Position numbers and translations under genes: made by a program
Part shown: positions 54,072 to 63,334 of the stretch, in pieces
Position numbering within the stretch: position 1 is the first letter of the stretch
How the letters are laid out: each line of letters opens with the position of its first letter
Origin: Leifsonia virtsii
GTDB taxonomy: Bacteria; Actinomycetota; Actinomycetes; Actinomycetales; Microbacteriaceae
Length of the DNA: 64,000 bases
Assembly (NCBI RefSeq): GCF_030433675.1
Contig: NZ_JAROCB010000001.1
Location: 1,079,632 to 1,143,631 of the forward strand
Direction of reading: 5' to 3'
Notes under the pieces: generated by a model
The model's database searches: none
What the model was told of the DNA's origin: nothing
The model's input: only the letters and a program-made list of their open reading frames with translations

Positions 54072-55847
54072 ATGTCGCTCCCCATCGAGGATTACGCCCT
54101 GATCAGTGACTGCTTCACCGGGGCACTCGTCGGCAGGGACGGCAGCATCGACTGGCTCTGCCTCCCGCGCTACGATTCGCGCTCGATGTTCGGCTCCCTG
54201 CTCGGCACCGAGGACCACGGCCGCTGGCTGGTCGCGCCCGCCGACCCGTCCGCCACGAGCACCCGCCGGTACGAGAAGGACACGATGATCCTCGTGACCC
54301 GCTGGCGCACGGCCGACGGTGAGGTGGAGGTCACCGACCTGATGCCGATGGGCGACCACCGGGCCGATGTCATCCGGCGCGTGCGCGGAGTGCGCGGCAC
54401 CGTGCGGATGCATCAGGACCTGCGCATCCGGTTCGGGTACGCCACCGCCATCCCGTGGGTGCGGCAGGAGAAGTCGGAGCGGCCGCACGCGCTGGTCGCC
54501 GTCGCAGGCCCTGACGCGATCGTGGTGCGCGGCGCCGAGCTGCACCCGGCCGACCACACGCACGAGGGCGACTTCACCGTCCGTGCCGGGCAGACCGTCG
54601 ACCTGACGCTCACCTGGTACCCGTCGCACCGCGAACCGCCGGAGCACCTGGATGTGGAGGCCGCCCTGCAGCACACCCGCGAGTGGTGGACCGACTGGGC
54701 CAGCCGCGCGAGCCACCAGGGGCCCTACCGCGACGAGGTGGTGCGCTCGCTGCTCCTGCTGCGCGCGCTGTCGCACCTGGAGACCGGCGGCATCGTCGCC
54801 GCGGCCACGACCTCCCTGCCGGAGTCGTTCGGCGGGGAGCGCAACTGGGACTACCGCTACGTCTGGCTGCGGGACGCCTCCCTCACCATCAGCGTGCTGC
54901 TCGCCCACGGCTACGACGACTACGTCGACCACTGGCGCGACTGGCTGCTCCGCGCGATCGCGGGCGACCCGGGCGAGGTGCAGATCATGTACGGGCTGGC
55001 GGGCGAGCGCGACCTGTCCGAGCGGATCATCGACAGCCTGCCCGGCTACCAGGGCGCGAGTCCGGTGCGGCTCGGCAACGACGCATCCAACCAGTTCCAG
55101 GCCGACGTGATCGGCGAGGTCATGCTCGGGCTCGACCGGGGCCGCCGCGCGGGTGTCGCCGAGACGCGCTTCTCGTGGGCGCTGCAGCGCGCCCTGATGG
55201 GCTACCTGGAGCAGCACTGGCGCGACCCGGACCACGGCATCTGGGAGATCCGCGACAAGCCGCAGCAGTTCACGCACTCCCGCGCCCTGGTGTGGGCGGC
55301 CTTCGACTGCGCCGTGCGCGCGGTCGAGGAGTACGGGCTCGACGGTCCCGCCGAGCGGTGGAAGCGGGAGCGCGACGCCATCCGCGCCGACATCGAGACG
55401 AACGGCTGGGACGAGCACCGCGGCACCTACGTGCAGCACTACGGCACGACGGAGGTGGACGCCTCCCTGCTGCAGCTGGCGCAGTGCGGCTACGTCTCGG
55501 CCGACGACCCGCGGATGCTGGGCACCGTGCGGGCGCTGGAGGAGGACCTGCTCCGCGACGGTCTGCTGCTGCGCTACCGGACGGAGAGCGGGGTGGACGG
55601 CCTGCCGCCCGGTGAGCATCCCTTCCTCGCCTGCTCGTTCTGGCTGGCCGAGCAGTACGCCGCCTCCGGACGGATGGAGGACGCCAGGCGGCTGATGGAC
55701 CGGCTGGTCGGGCTGGCCAACGACGTCGGCATGCTCTCCGAGGAATACGACGTCGACGGCCGGTCGCACGCCGGCAACACCCCGCAGGCGCTGACCCACC
55801 TGGCGCTGGTGCGCGCCGCGGACGCGATCGGCGGCGTGCCGCTGTGA
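54072..55847 (+). CDS. GH15 family glucan hydrolase (glucoamylase/trehalase-like)
   Basis: The 591-aa protein is a cytoplasmic GH15 enzyme without a signal peptide. The N-terminal beta domain begins [32 protein letters not shown]. The (alpha/alpha)6 catalytic domain has [19 protein letters not shown] with the substrate aspartates, [25 protein letters not shown] with one catalytic glutamate and LSEEYDV with the second. Actinobacterial relatives include trehalases and glucoamylase-like enzymes; substrate cannot be told here. ATG 54072 follows GGGAA. The end overlaps clpS by GTGA. Confidence 0.92.
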   Translation: MSLPIEDYALISDCFTGALVGRDGSIDWLCLPRYDSRSMFGSLLGTEDHGRWLVAPADPSATSTRRYEKDTMILVTRWRTADGEVEVTDLMPMGDHRADVIRRVRGVRGTVRMHQDLRIRFGYATAIPWVRQEKSERPHALVAVAGPDAIVVRGAELHPADHTHEGDFTVRAGQTVDLTLTWYPSHREPPEHLDVEAALQHTREWWTDWASRASHQGPYRDEVVRSLLLLRALSHLETGGIVAAATTSLPESFGGERNWDYRYVWLRDASLTISVLLAHGYDDYVDHWRDWLLRAIAGDPGEVQIMYGLAGERDLSERIIDSLPGYQGASPVRLGNDASNQFQADVIGEVMLGLDRGRRAGVAETRFSWALQRALMGYLEQHWRDPDHGIWEIRDKPQQFTHSRALVWAAFDCAVRAVEEYGLDGPAERWKRERDAIRADIETNGWDEHRGTYVQHYGTTEVDASLLQLAQCGYVSADDPRMLGTVRALEEDLLRDGLLLRYRTESGVDGLPPGEHPFLACSFWLAEQYAASGRMEDARRLMDRLVGLANDVGMLSEEYDVDGRSHAGNTPQALTHLALVRAADAIGGVPL

Positions 55848-56146
55848 CCGGCACCTCGACGGCCACCGGCACGCTCGAGGAGACCGGCACGGACGAGCTG
55901 CTGCAGCTCGGGTCGCCGTGGGTCACGATCGTGTGGAACGACCCGGTCAACCTGATGAGCTACGTCACGTACGTCTTCCAGACATACTTCGGGTTCCCGC
56001 GCAAGGAGGCCGAACGGCTGATGATGCTCGTGCACACCGAGGGCCGTGCGGTCGTCGCGACGGGCACGCGCGAGGAGATGGAGCGGCACGTGGAGGCGAT
56101 GCACGACTACGGCCTGTGGGCGACGCTGACGAAGGCGGACGCGTGA
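55844..56146 (+). CDS. clpS: ATP-dependent Clp protease adaptor ClpS
   Basis: The 100-aa N-degron adaptor delivers proteins with bulky N-terminal residues to ClpAP/ClpCP. Core features are [20 protein letters not shown] (the N-x-P-V-N and Asn/Asp pocket), [18 protein letters not shown] with the His that reads the N-terminal amine, and a threonine-rich unstructured N-terminus. GTG 55844 overlaps the GH15 stop and its own stop overlaps the next gene's GTG, so three genes are translationally chained. Pairing with DUF2017 is usual in actinobacteria. Confidence 0.95.
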   Translation: MTGTSTATGTLEETGTDELLQLGSPWVTIVWNDPVNLMSYVTYVFQTYFGFPRKEAERLMMLVHTEGRAVVATGTREEMERHVEAMHDYGLWATLTKADA

Positions 56147-56649
56147 TCCCCTTCCGCCGCCGCAGGGACGGCCGGGTCTCGGCGCGCTTCGAGCCGGGCG
56201 AGGCACAGCTGCTGCTGTCGCTCGCCGAGGAGGCCGTCGAGCTGGCCCGCGCGGCCGCGTCTCCGGAGAACGCGATCGCCGACCCCGCGCTCGGGCGGCT
56301 GCTGCCGGACGCCTACCCGGACGACCCGGAGGCGTCGGCGGAGTTCCGCCGGTTCACCGCGCCGGGGCTGGCCGACCGCAAGGAGGCCGCAGCGCTGACG
56401 GTGGTGGACACGCTGGCGGGCGTCGGCGGCGACTCCCGCGTCGAGGTGGTGCTGGACGAGGTGCAGGCGACCGCGTGGCTGCGGACCATCACCGACGTTC
56501 GCCTGGTGCTGGCGGCGCGGCTCGGGATCCGGCAGGACGGCGACGAGGGCGACATCCACGACGAGGAGTCGGCGATGCAGCGGGCCGTGTACGACTGGCT
56601 GGCCGCCGTCCAGGAGTTCCTGGTGCTGGCGCTGCGGCCCCGCCGCTGA
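56143..56649 (+). CDS. DUF2017 family protein
   Basis: The 168-aa all-helical protein is found next to clpS throughout Actinobacteria. Landmarks are [42 protein letters not shown] and [18 protein letters not shown] at the end. The GTG start at 56143 overlaps the clpS stop by four bases. The function is unknown. The conserved link to clpS suggests a role in regulated proteolysis, which is an inference from neighbourhood only. Confidence 0.92.
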   Translation: MIPFRRRRDGRVSARFEPGEAQLLLSLAEEAVELARAAASPENAIADPALGRLLPDAYPDDPEASAEFRRFTAPGLADRKEAAALTVVDTLAGVGGDSRVEVVLDEVQATAWLRTITDVRLVLAARLGIRQDGDEGDIHDEESAMQRAVYDWLAAVQEFLVLALRPRR

Positions 56650-56671
56650 CCTCCGTCCGACCCGACCGCCC

Positions 56672-57793
56672 TCAGACGGGGAAGCGCACGGCGGCCGCGG
56701 CCGCCCCGCCGCCCGGCACATCGTCGGCGCGCAGCGCGTAGACCTTCGCCTTGGAACCCAGCGCGCGGCGCAGGATCTCGTCGACCACGCCGTAGTCGCC
56801 CGGCTCGTCCTCCGGCGCGAGCGTGATCGCTCCCGTCGTCTCGTCCACCGACCCCGGCACCCGGCGGTCGATGTCGATGATGAGCGACTCCACGGCGCCG
56901 AACGTCGCCGCGCGGGCGATGTCGCTCAGATCGACGAGCGCTGTTCCGGACGCGATGCGGCTCTCGTACGTCTCGCGCAGCTCGGCGACCTTGCCCGCGT
57001 AGAGCCGGTCGAGCACGCCGCGCGCGGCCGTCGCGAGCTCTTCGTCGGTCTTGTCCTCCGGATTGCCGGCGATGACCTCCGGCACGAGCCGCGGGTGCTC
57101 CCCCGCCCCGCGGAAGATGCCCACGAGCGGCTCGGCGGCGGCCAGGATGAGCGGTTCCGTGGAGTTCGCCAGCAGCGGGTGCAGCGCGCGCTCGATCGCC
57201 TGCACGTACTCCAGCATCCGCACCTTCTGGCCCTCCGAGCCCTGGATGCGCCCGTCCGGCGACCGTCCGCTCACCGAGGTCAGCCCCACCGCCGCGGCGA
57301 CGTCCTTCGGCATGCCCGGCACGTCGACCCGCTCCGGCGGCCGGTCGGGCGTCAGGTGCAGCAGCCGCACCGAGTTGCCGGCCAACGCCAGGATCAGCGC
57401 GGTCTGCGGGAACGTCAGCGCCCGCAGCAGCGGCTTCACGTAGAACCGGTCGGCGACCTCGCAGGAGGTCCCGAGGCGGTTCGGCAGGCGGAACGTCTCC
57501 GCCAGCTCGCCGTCGAGGAAGACCGCGAGCGAGCGGGACTGATAGCGCCAGAAGTCCCGGTCGTCGAGGATGCGCTCGGCCTCCGCATGCACGGCCTGGA
57601 TGCGGGCCCGCGGAACCTCCAGGGCCTCCAGCGCCCGGACGGCCGACGCGAGATGGTTCTTGAGCTCGATCCTGGCCCGATCGGCCTCCGGAGGCGTCGT
57701 GCCGGTCGGCAGGTAGATGCTCACGCATCCGGGCTGACGGAAGGCGGCGATGCGCTCCACGTCGGCTTTGGTGGGAACGTCTTTGTACTCCAC
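56672..57793 (-). CDS. baeRF domain protein (bacterial eRF1-like, family 3/Vms1-related)
   Basis: The 373-aa protein resembles the bacterial archaeo-eukaryotic release-factor superfamily. The N-terminal part has CVSIYLPTGTTPPEADRARIELKNHL. The middle has LAVFLDGELAE and YVKPLLRAL. The C-terminal domain has PLILAAAEPLVGIFR with VPEVIAGNPEDKTDEELA. These proteins are proposed to act at ribosomes in translation stress, but bacterial functions are barely studied. No GGQ peptide-release motif is visible. GTG 57793 has GAGGAG upstream. It converges with the DUF2017 gene. Confidence 0.75.
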   Translation of the reverse strand: MEYKDVPTKADVERIAAFRQPGCVSIYLPTGTTPPEADRARIELKNHLASAVRALEALEVPRARIQAVHAEAERILDDRDFWRYQSRSLAVFLDGELAETFRLPNRLGTSCEVADRFYVKPLLRALTFPQTALILALAGNSVRLLHLTPDRPPERVDVPGMPKDVAAAVGLTSVSGRSPDGRIQGSEGQKVRMLEYVQAIERALHPLLANSTEPLILAAAEPLVGIFRGAGEHPRLVPEVIAGNPEDKTDEELATAARGVLDRLYAGKVAELRETYESRIASGTALVDLSDIARAATFGAVESLIIDIDRRVPGSVDETTGAITLAPEDEPGDYGVVDEILRRALGSKAKVYALRADDVPGGGAAAAAVRFPV

Positions 57794-57905
57794 GGGAGCT
57801 CCTCTCACCCGGCGATGACGGGGTCGCGTGCGGCCAGTCTGGTCTGACGGCGAAGTCTCCACAAGACCGACGTTGACATTCGGCCCGACCGCGTCTACGG
57901 TCTCT

Positions 57906-57917
57906 TAAACCGGTTTA
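57906..57917. promoter_or_regulatory. LacI-type operator
   Basis: TAAACCGGTTTA is a perfect 12-bp palindrome with the central CG typical of LacI-family sites. It ends 19 bp before the ATG at 57937. The surrounding GC-rich gap (57794-57936) has no other feature. The LacI protein at 60012-61034 is the expected ligand. Confidence 0.85.
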
Positions 57918-57936
57918 GATGACAGGGGACGCGACG

Positions 57937-60015
57937 ATGCGCAACCGACGACTCACGACGAAGAAGGCCGCCCTCGGCCTCGCCCTCGGCGCCGCACTGG
58001 CGATCACGGCGGCAGGCGCTCCGGCTCTGGCAGCACCGCAGCAGGCGGCCTCCGCGGCCGACTCCGGCACCTCCGCTCCCGCGAAGCTAACCAATCTCGC
58101 GCACCTCGACTTCCTGCTCGACGACGTCCCGCTCCTCTCAGGGATAGCCGGGCACACCACCTACCGCGCAGCCGAGGAGCCGGTCGCTCGCGCACCCTGG
58201 GTCTACGCCGACCGGCAGGCCGACGGCAGCTTCCGCCGGGTCGGCGGCGGGCCCGTCACCGACGCCACCCGCGGCTGGTACGCCCAGGGCGCCTACGACG
58301 CCGACGACATCTCCCGCGCCGCCGTCGTCTACCTGCGCGACTGGAAGCAGAACGGCACTGCCACCAGCCGCACGAGCGCCTACGAGCTGCTCCGCTCGCT
58401 CACCTACCTGCAGACCGCCGACGGGCCGAACGCCGGCAACGTGGTGCTCTGGCAGCAGCACGACGGCACGCTCAACCCGTCCGCCATCCCGAAGGAGCTG
58501 CCCGACCCGTCCGACTCCGCCGAGTCGTTCTGGCTCGCGCGCACGGTGTGGGCGCTCGGCGAGGGCTATGCCGGATTCCGCAGCTCCGACCCGGCCTTCG
58601 CGTCCTTCCTCGCCGCCCGGATGCAGCTCGCCGTCGGCGCGCTGCAGCGGCAGTCCCTCGCCCGCTATCCGCAGACCGATGTCGCGAACGGCGTGACCGT
58701 TCCCGGCTGGCTCATCGTCGGAAGCGCCGGAGCCACAGCTGAGGCCGTGCTCGGCCTCAGCGCCTACGTGGCCGCGCAGCCTTCCGACTCCGCGGCGCGC
58801 ACGGCGCTCGCCCGCTACGCCGAGGGCATCGCGAAGCTGCAGAGCGGCGGGTCCGGGCAGTGGCCGTTCGGCGCACTGCTGCCGGAGGCGAACTCCCCCA
58901 CCTTCTGGCACGCCTGGGCCGGGATGCAGCCCGCCGCCCTCACGGCCGCGGCGACGGTGCTGCACGACGGCGGCCTCCAGCAGTCCGCGACGAAGGACCT
59001 GGCCTCGTTCACCGCCCAGCTGCTCGCCTCCGGCGGACCGGACAACGGCTGGACCCCCACCCCCGCCGACCGCACGCAGATCGCCTACGGCGTCGACTCG
59101 CGGCTCGAAGGGCTCGTCGCCGCGTCCGACGCGACCGGCGCCTCCGGACTCGCGGCCCTCGCCGGCGCACAGGCCGCCTGGTACTTCGGCGCGAACCGCG
59201 CGGGCGTCGCCGCCTACGACCCGGCGACCGGCGTGTGCGTCGACGGCATCGCGGGTGACGGCACGGTGAACCGCAACTGCGGCGCCGAGTCCGTCATCCA
59301 CACCGAGCTCAGCATGCTGGCACTGGATGCGCACCCGTCGATCGCACGCGCCGCCACGGCCCTCACCCGCACCACCGCGACGGACGGGCTGACCGTGGTC
59401 GAGGCCGAGAGCGGCACGGCCACCGGCCCCGTCAGCACGGTGACGCCGCCGTCCGCCTGGACCGGTTCCGCGAACTGGTCGGGCGGGTCGTACCTCCAGG
59501 CCGGTTCCGGCTCGACCGTGACCCTCGCCCTTCCGGCCAGCCACCCGACGGCGCGCATCCTCCCGATCGCCGACCTCGGTCCGGGCGGATCAGGCACGAC
59601 CGCCTGGACCACCGCGGCCGGCCGCCTCACCCTCCCGCTCGGCCGCACCGACAATGTGCGCGCCGGGGAGCAGGGGATCGCGCCCAGCCCGGTCTTCCTG
59701 CTCCCGCAGACGCTGCCCGTCCCGGTCCCCGCGGCCGCCACCTCGGTCACCGCCCGCGTAACCGGGACCGCCCGGCTGGATGCGCTGCTCGTGCAGCCGG
59801 TCGTCTCCCACCTCGCCCTCGCCGGCAGCGCAACGCTCGACGTCTATGCGAACGCGACGGCCCTCCCTGTGCCGCAGAAGCTCGACGCCGGCGCACCCGT
59901 GACGGTGACCAGCTACGACGCCTCCGGCCGTCAGGTCGGCCGCGCGAAGACGGCAGGGGCCCACGCCACGGTGCTCGTGCTGCCCGGCGGGTTCACCACG
60001 GTGACCGCCCGATGA
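57937..60015 (+). CDS. Secreted helical-barrel carbohydrate-active-like protein, substrate unknown
   Basis: The 692-aa precursor has a signal peptide (MRNRRLTTKKAALGLALG, cleavage near ALAAPQQ). The central alpha-helical domain (about 50-480) has ADDISRAAVVYLRDW, AESFWLARTVWALGEGYAGF and FWHAWAGMQPAAL, which look like paired helices of an (alpha/alpha)6 barrel. The beta-rich C-terminus opens with VVEAESGTATGP, a CBM6/35-like start. I recognise no named glycoside hydrolase or lyase family. ATG 57937 follows AGGGGAC; the ATG at 57919 touches the operator and is rejected. Position before lacI and a sugar ABC system suggests it acts on an exported or environmental glycan. Confidence 0.75.
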   Translation: MRNRRLTTKKAALGLALGAALAITAAGAPALAAPQQAASAADSGTSAPAKLTNLAHLDFLLDDVPLLSGIAGHTTYRAAEEPVARAPWVYADRQADGSFRRVGGGPVTDATRGWYAQGAYDADDISRAAVVYLRDWKQNGTATSRTSAYELLRSLTYLQTADGPNAGNVVLWQQHDGTLNPSAIPKELPDPSDSAESFWLARTVWALGEGYAGFRSSDPAFASFLAARMQLAVGALQRQSLARYPQTDVANGVTVPGWLIVGSAGATAEAVLGLSAYVAAQPSDSAARTALARYAEGIAKLQSGGSGQWPFGALLPEANSPTFWHAWAGMQPAALTAAATVLHDGGLQQSATKDLASFTAQLLASGGPDNGWTPTPADRTQIAYGVDSRLEGLVAASDATGASGLAALAGAQAAWYFGANRAGVAAYDPATGVCVDGIAGDGTVNRNCGAESVIHTELSMLALDAHPSIARAATALTRTTATDGLTVVEAESGTATGPVSTVTPPSAWTGSANWSGGSYLQAGSGSTVTLALPASHPTARILPIADLGPGGSGTTAWTTAAGRLTLPLGRTDNVRAGEQGIAPSPVFLLPQTLPVPVPAAATSVTARVTGTARLDALLVQPVVSHLALAGSATLDVYANATALPVPQKLDAGAPVTVTSYDASGRQVGRAKTAGAHATVLVLPGGFTTVTAR

Positions 60016-61034
60016 GCCCGGCCAGCGTCACGATCAACGACGTCGCGCGCGCGGCGGGCGTCAGCAAGTCCCTGGTCTCGCTGACCCTCAACGAGCGGCC
60101 CGGGGTCAAGGAGGAGACCAGGGAGCGCATCCTCCAGGTCGCACGCGAGCTCGGCTGGACGCCGCATCCCGGTGCCCGAGGCCTCAGCCTGCGCCGCGCC
60201 TACGCGCTCGGGCTGGTGCTGCGCCGCTCGCCGCGCACGATCGAGGTCGACCCGTTCTTCGCGTCCTTCATCGCCGGTGTCGAGACGGTGCTCGCCGAGC
60301 GCGGCAACGTCCTCGTGCTCACCGTCGTGCCCGACCGGGCGGCCGAGGAGCGCGCCTACGAGCGGCTCGCAGCCGACAAGCGCGTCGACGGCTTCCTGCT
60401 GACCGACCTCCTGGCCGACGACGAGCGCATCCCGCTCCTCGAACGGCTCGGCTCGTTCGCCGTCTCGCTCGGGGAGCCGCTCGGCGGCAGTCCCTTCCCC
60501 GCGGTCACCCGCGACTACGACGCGGGCATCGACGAGCTCGTCCAGCACCTCGTCGGGCTCGGCCACCGGCGCATCGCCCACGTCTCCGGCGACGAGCGGA
60601 TGCTGCACGGCCGCCGTCGGCGCGAGCGTTTCGAGACCGCGGCGCGAGCGGCGGGCATCGATCCGCTCGTCGTCCCCACCGACTTCTCCCCCGAGCAGGG
60701 CGCGGAGGCCACGAAGGCCCTGCTCGACCGGGAGGACCGCCCGACCGCGATCGTCTACGGGAACGACCCGATGGCGATCGCCGGGATGGGCGTCGCGCAC
60801 GAGAGAGGGCTCGACCTCCCCGCTGACCTCTCCATCACCGGGCTGGACGGCTCCCAGATCGGGTCGTTCGTCTATCCCTCCCTCACCACCCTCGACAACG
60901 ACCCGGCCGGGTTCGGCCTCGCCGCCGCCACCGCACTGCTGCGGCTGGTGGAGGACGGCGAGGCCGGCGACGTCGCCCTGCCGCCCGCACGACTGGTCGT
61001 GCGGGCGTCCACCGCGGCGCCGTCCGGCCGCTGA
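60012..61034 (+). CDS. LacI family transcriptional regulator
   Basis: The 340-aa repressor has an N-terminal helix-turn-helix and hinge (TINDVARAAGVSKSLVSLTLN, then RERILQVARELGWTPHPGAR). A periplasmic-binding-like sugar domain follows (LGLVLRRSP, VDGFLLTDLL, HLVGLGHRRIAHVSGD, IVYGNDPMAIAGM, SITGLDGSQIG). It likely represses the operon through the palindrome at 57906-57917 and is released by a sugar made or imported by this locus. The start ATG overlaps the upstream stop (ATGA). This overlap means it is co-transcribed with its targets. Confidence 0.94.
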   Translation: MSPASVTINDVARAAGVSKSLVSLTLNERPGVKEETRERILQVARELGWTPHPGARGLSLRRAYALGLVLRRSPRTIEVDPFFASFIAGVETVLAERGNVLVLTVVPDRAAEERAYERLAADKRVDGFLLTDLLADDERIPLLERLGSFAVSLGEPLGGSPFPAVTRDYDAGIDELVQHLVGLGHRRIAHVSGDERMLHGRRRRERFETAARAAGIDPLVVPTDFSPEQGAEATKALLDREDRPTAIVYGNDPMAIAGMGVAHERGLDLPADLSITGLDGSQIGSFVYPSLTTLDNDPAGFGLAAATALLRLVEDGEAGDVALPPARLVVRASTAAPSGR

Positions 61035-61064
61035 CCCACACCCCACCCCCAGAAAGGCAACACC

Positions 61065-62375
61065 ATGCGACACGACAGACTGCGACGGGGCAGACTCGCC
61101 GCTTCCCTCCTCACCGCCGGCCTCGTGGCCGGCACCCTCGCCGCCTGCGGCTCCAGCGGCGGCGGCTCCGGCGACGCCATGAAGGCGCACGGACCGATCA
61201 CCATCTGGTACTCGAACAACGAGCAGGAGGTGCAGTGGGGCAAGGCCATGGTCTCGGCCTGGAACTCCGCGCACCCCAAGGAGCAGATCAAGGCCCAGGA
61301 GGTGCCGGCCGGCAAGAGCACCGAGGAGGTCATCGGCGCCGCCATCACCGCCGGGACGACGCCGTGCCTGGTGTTCAACAACCTCCCGGCCGCCACCGGC
61401 CAGTGGCAGAAGCAGGGCGGCCTCGTCGACCTGTCCAAGTTCTCCGACGGCGCGAAGTACATCGAGGCCCGCAGCGGCGACGCCGCGAAGCAGTACAAGT
61501 CGGCCGACGGCGACTACTACCAGATGCCGTGGAAGCAGAACCCCGTGATGATCTTCTACAACAAGGCCATCTTCCAGAAGGCCGGCCTCGACCCCGCGAA
61601 CCCGAAGCTGTCGACCTACGCCGACTTCCTCGCCGCCGCGCAGAAGATCAAGAGCTCGGGAGCCGCGCCGTACGCGATCTACCCGGCGCCGACCAGCGAG
61701 TTCTTCCAGGTGAACTTCGACTACCTGCCGCTGCTCGCGGCCCAGTCCGGCGGCAAGACGTTCATCGAGGACGGCAAGGCGACCGTCACCGGTCAGGACT
61801 CGCTCGACGTCGCGAACTTCTGGAAGCAGATCTACAGCGACAGCCTCGCCGGCAAGGAGCAGTACCAGGGCGACGCGTTCGCCGACGGCAAGTCGGCCAT
61901 GGCGATCGTCGGCCCCTGGGCCATCGCCTACTACGGCGGCGACAAGGTGCAGTGGGGCTCCGTCCCGGTCCCGACCAAGGACGGCAAGTCTGCGGACGAG
62001 ACCTACACCTTCCCCGACGCGAAGAACATCGGCATGTACACCTCGTGCAAGAACCAGGGCACGGCGTGGGATGTGATCAAGTTCGCGACCAGCAAGGAGC
62101 AGGACGGCAAGCTGCTCGACACGACCGGCCAGATGCCGATCCGCACCGACGTCGCCACGACCTACAAGGACTACTTCGACGCGCACCCCGCGTACAAGGA
62201 GTTCGGAGCCCAGAGCGCCCACACCGTCGACGACCCCACCGGCACCAACACGATCGCGCAGATGCAGGCACTCCGTGACGCCTACACCAAGGCGGTCGTG
62301 AACGGCAGCGGGTCCGTCGAGGACGCCTTCAAGGCCGCCGCCGACAAGATCGACAAGCTCCAGGCGCAGAAGTAG
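61065..62375 (+). CDS. Sugar ABC transporter substrate-binding lipoprotein
   Basis: The 436-aa family 1 extracellular solute-binding protein has lipobox TLAACGS with Cys28 and a Ser/Gly linker. The two-lobed domain begins GPITIWYSNNEQEVQWGKAM and has MPWKQNPVMIFYNKAIF, where maltose-type binders usually have a similar motif, and IVGPWAIAYYGG. A short C-terminal helix with basic residues ends it. ATG 61065 follows AAAGG. It catches the sugar released or sensed by this locus. The ligand cannot be named. Confidence 0.94.
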   Translation: MRHDRLRRGRLAASLLTAGLVAGTLAACGSSGGGSGDAMKAHGPITIWYSNNEQEVQWGKAMVSAWNSAHPKEQIKAQEVPAGKSTEEVIGAAITAGTTPCLVFNNLPAATGQWQKQGGLVDLSKFSDGAKYIEARSGDAAKQYKSADGDYYQMPWKQNPVMIFYNKAIFQKAGLDPANPKLSTYADFLAAAQKIKSSGAAPYAIYPAPTSEFFQVNFDYLPLLAAQSGGKTFIEDGKATVTGQDSLDVANFWKQIYSDSLAGKEQYQGDAFADGKSAMAIVGPWAIAYYGGDKVQWGSVPVPTKDGKSADETYTFPDAKNIGMYTSCKNQGTAWDVIKFATSKEQDGKLLDTTGQMPIRTDVATTYKDYFDAHPAYKEFGAQSAHTVDDPTGTNTIAQMQALRDAYTKAVVNGSGSVEDAFKAAADKIDKLQAQK

Positions 62376-62377
62376 CC

Positions 62378-63334
62378 ATGACCACCACCTCCGCTCCCCC
62401 GGCGGCGGGCACCGCGCCCGCCGCCGGGAACGGCCGGCGCCACCGCGCGCCGCTCGTGCAGCGCATCCTGGGGAAGAACCCGCTCGGCTGGCTCTTCGGC
62501 GCGCCGTACATCGTGTACGTGCTCGTGATCTTCGCGTTCCCGCTGTGCTTCGCCGTGTACATGTCGTTCTTCGACTACTTCTTCGCGGCGCCCGGTGCGA
62601 ACGTCGACCGGCCGTTCGTCGGCCTGGACAACTACATCCAGGCCCTCACCGATCCGGCCGTGCTGCAGTCGTTCGGCAACGTCGGCATCTTCCTCATCAT
62701 CAACGTGCCGCTGACCGTCGTGCTGTCGCTGCTGCTCGCCTCCGGGCTGAACAGCATCACCCGGTTCCGCACCTTCCTGCGCACCAGCTACTACGTCCCG
62801 TACGTCACCGCGAGCGTCGCGATCATCGGGGTGTGGCTGTTCCTGTTCGGGCAGAACGGCCTGGTGAACCACATCCTCGGTCCGCTCGCGCCCAGCCCGA
62901 GCTGGCTGTCGAGCCCGACGCTCGCCATGCCGACCATCGCGATCTACGTCACGTGGAAGGGCCTCGGGTTCTACATCCTGCTCTACCTGGCTGCGCTGCA
63001 GAACGTGCCGACGGAGCTCTACGAGTCGGCGGCGACCGACGGTGCCGGCAAGGTGCGGCAGTTCTTCTCGGTCACGGTCCCGGGCGTCCGTCCCGCGACC
63101 GTGCTCGTGCTGCTGCTGTCCACGATCACCGGGGCCAACCTGTTCACGGAGCCGTACCTGCTGACCGGGGGCGGCGGCCCGGACGGGCACTCCACCAGCC
63201 CGGTGCTGCTCATCTACCAGCAGGGCATCCAGCAGGGCCACCCCGGCTACGCGGCTGCGATCGGCGTCATCCTCGTCATCGGGGTGCTGATCCTCGGCTG
63301 GCTCCAGAACCGGTTCGTCGGAGGAAGAGACTGA
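62378..63334 (+). CDS. Sugar ABC transporter permease, MalF type
   Basis: The 318-aa integral membrane protein has six helices after a basic N-terminus. The EAA loop that docks the ATPase is ESAATDGAGKVRQFFSVTVPGVRP. LFGAPYIVYVLVIFAFPLCFAVYMSFFDYF is helix 1. It starts 2 bp after the binding-protein gene and its stop overlaps the next ATG (TGATG). The ATPase subunit is not in view and may be a shared MsiK-like protein, as is common in actinobacteria. Confidence 0.95.
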   Translation: MTTTSAPPAAGTAPAAGNGRRHRAPLVQRILGKNPLGWLFGAPYIVYVLVIFAFPLCFAVYMSFFDYFFAAPGANVDRPFVGLDNYIQALTDPAVLQSFGNVGIFLIINVPLTVVLSLLLASGLNSITRFRTFLRTSYYVPYVTASVAIIGVWLFLFGQNGLVNHILGPLAPSPSWLSSPTLAMPTIAIYVTWKGLGFYILLYLAALQNVPTELYESAATDGAGKVRQFFSVTVPGVRPATVLVLLLSTITGANLFTEPYLLTGGGGPDGHSTSPVLLIYQQGIQQGHPGYAAAIGVILVIGVLILGWLQNRFVGGRD

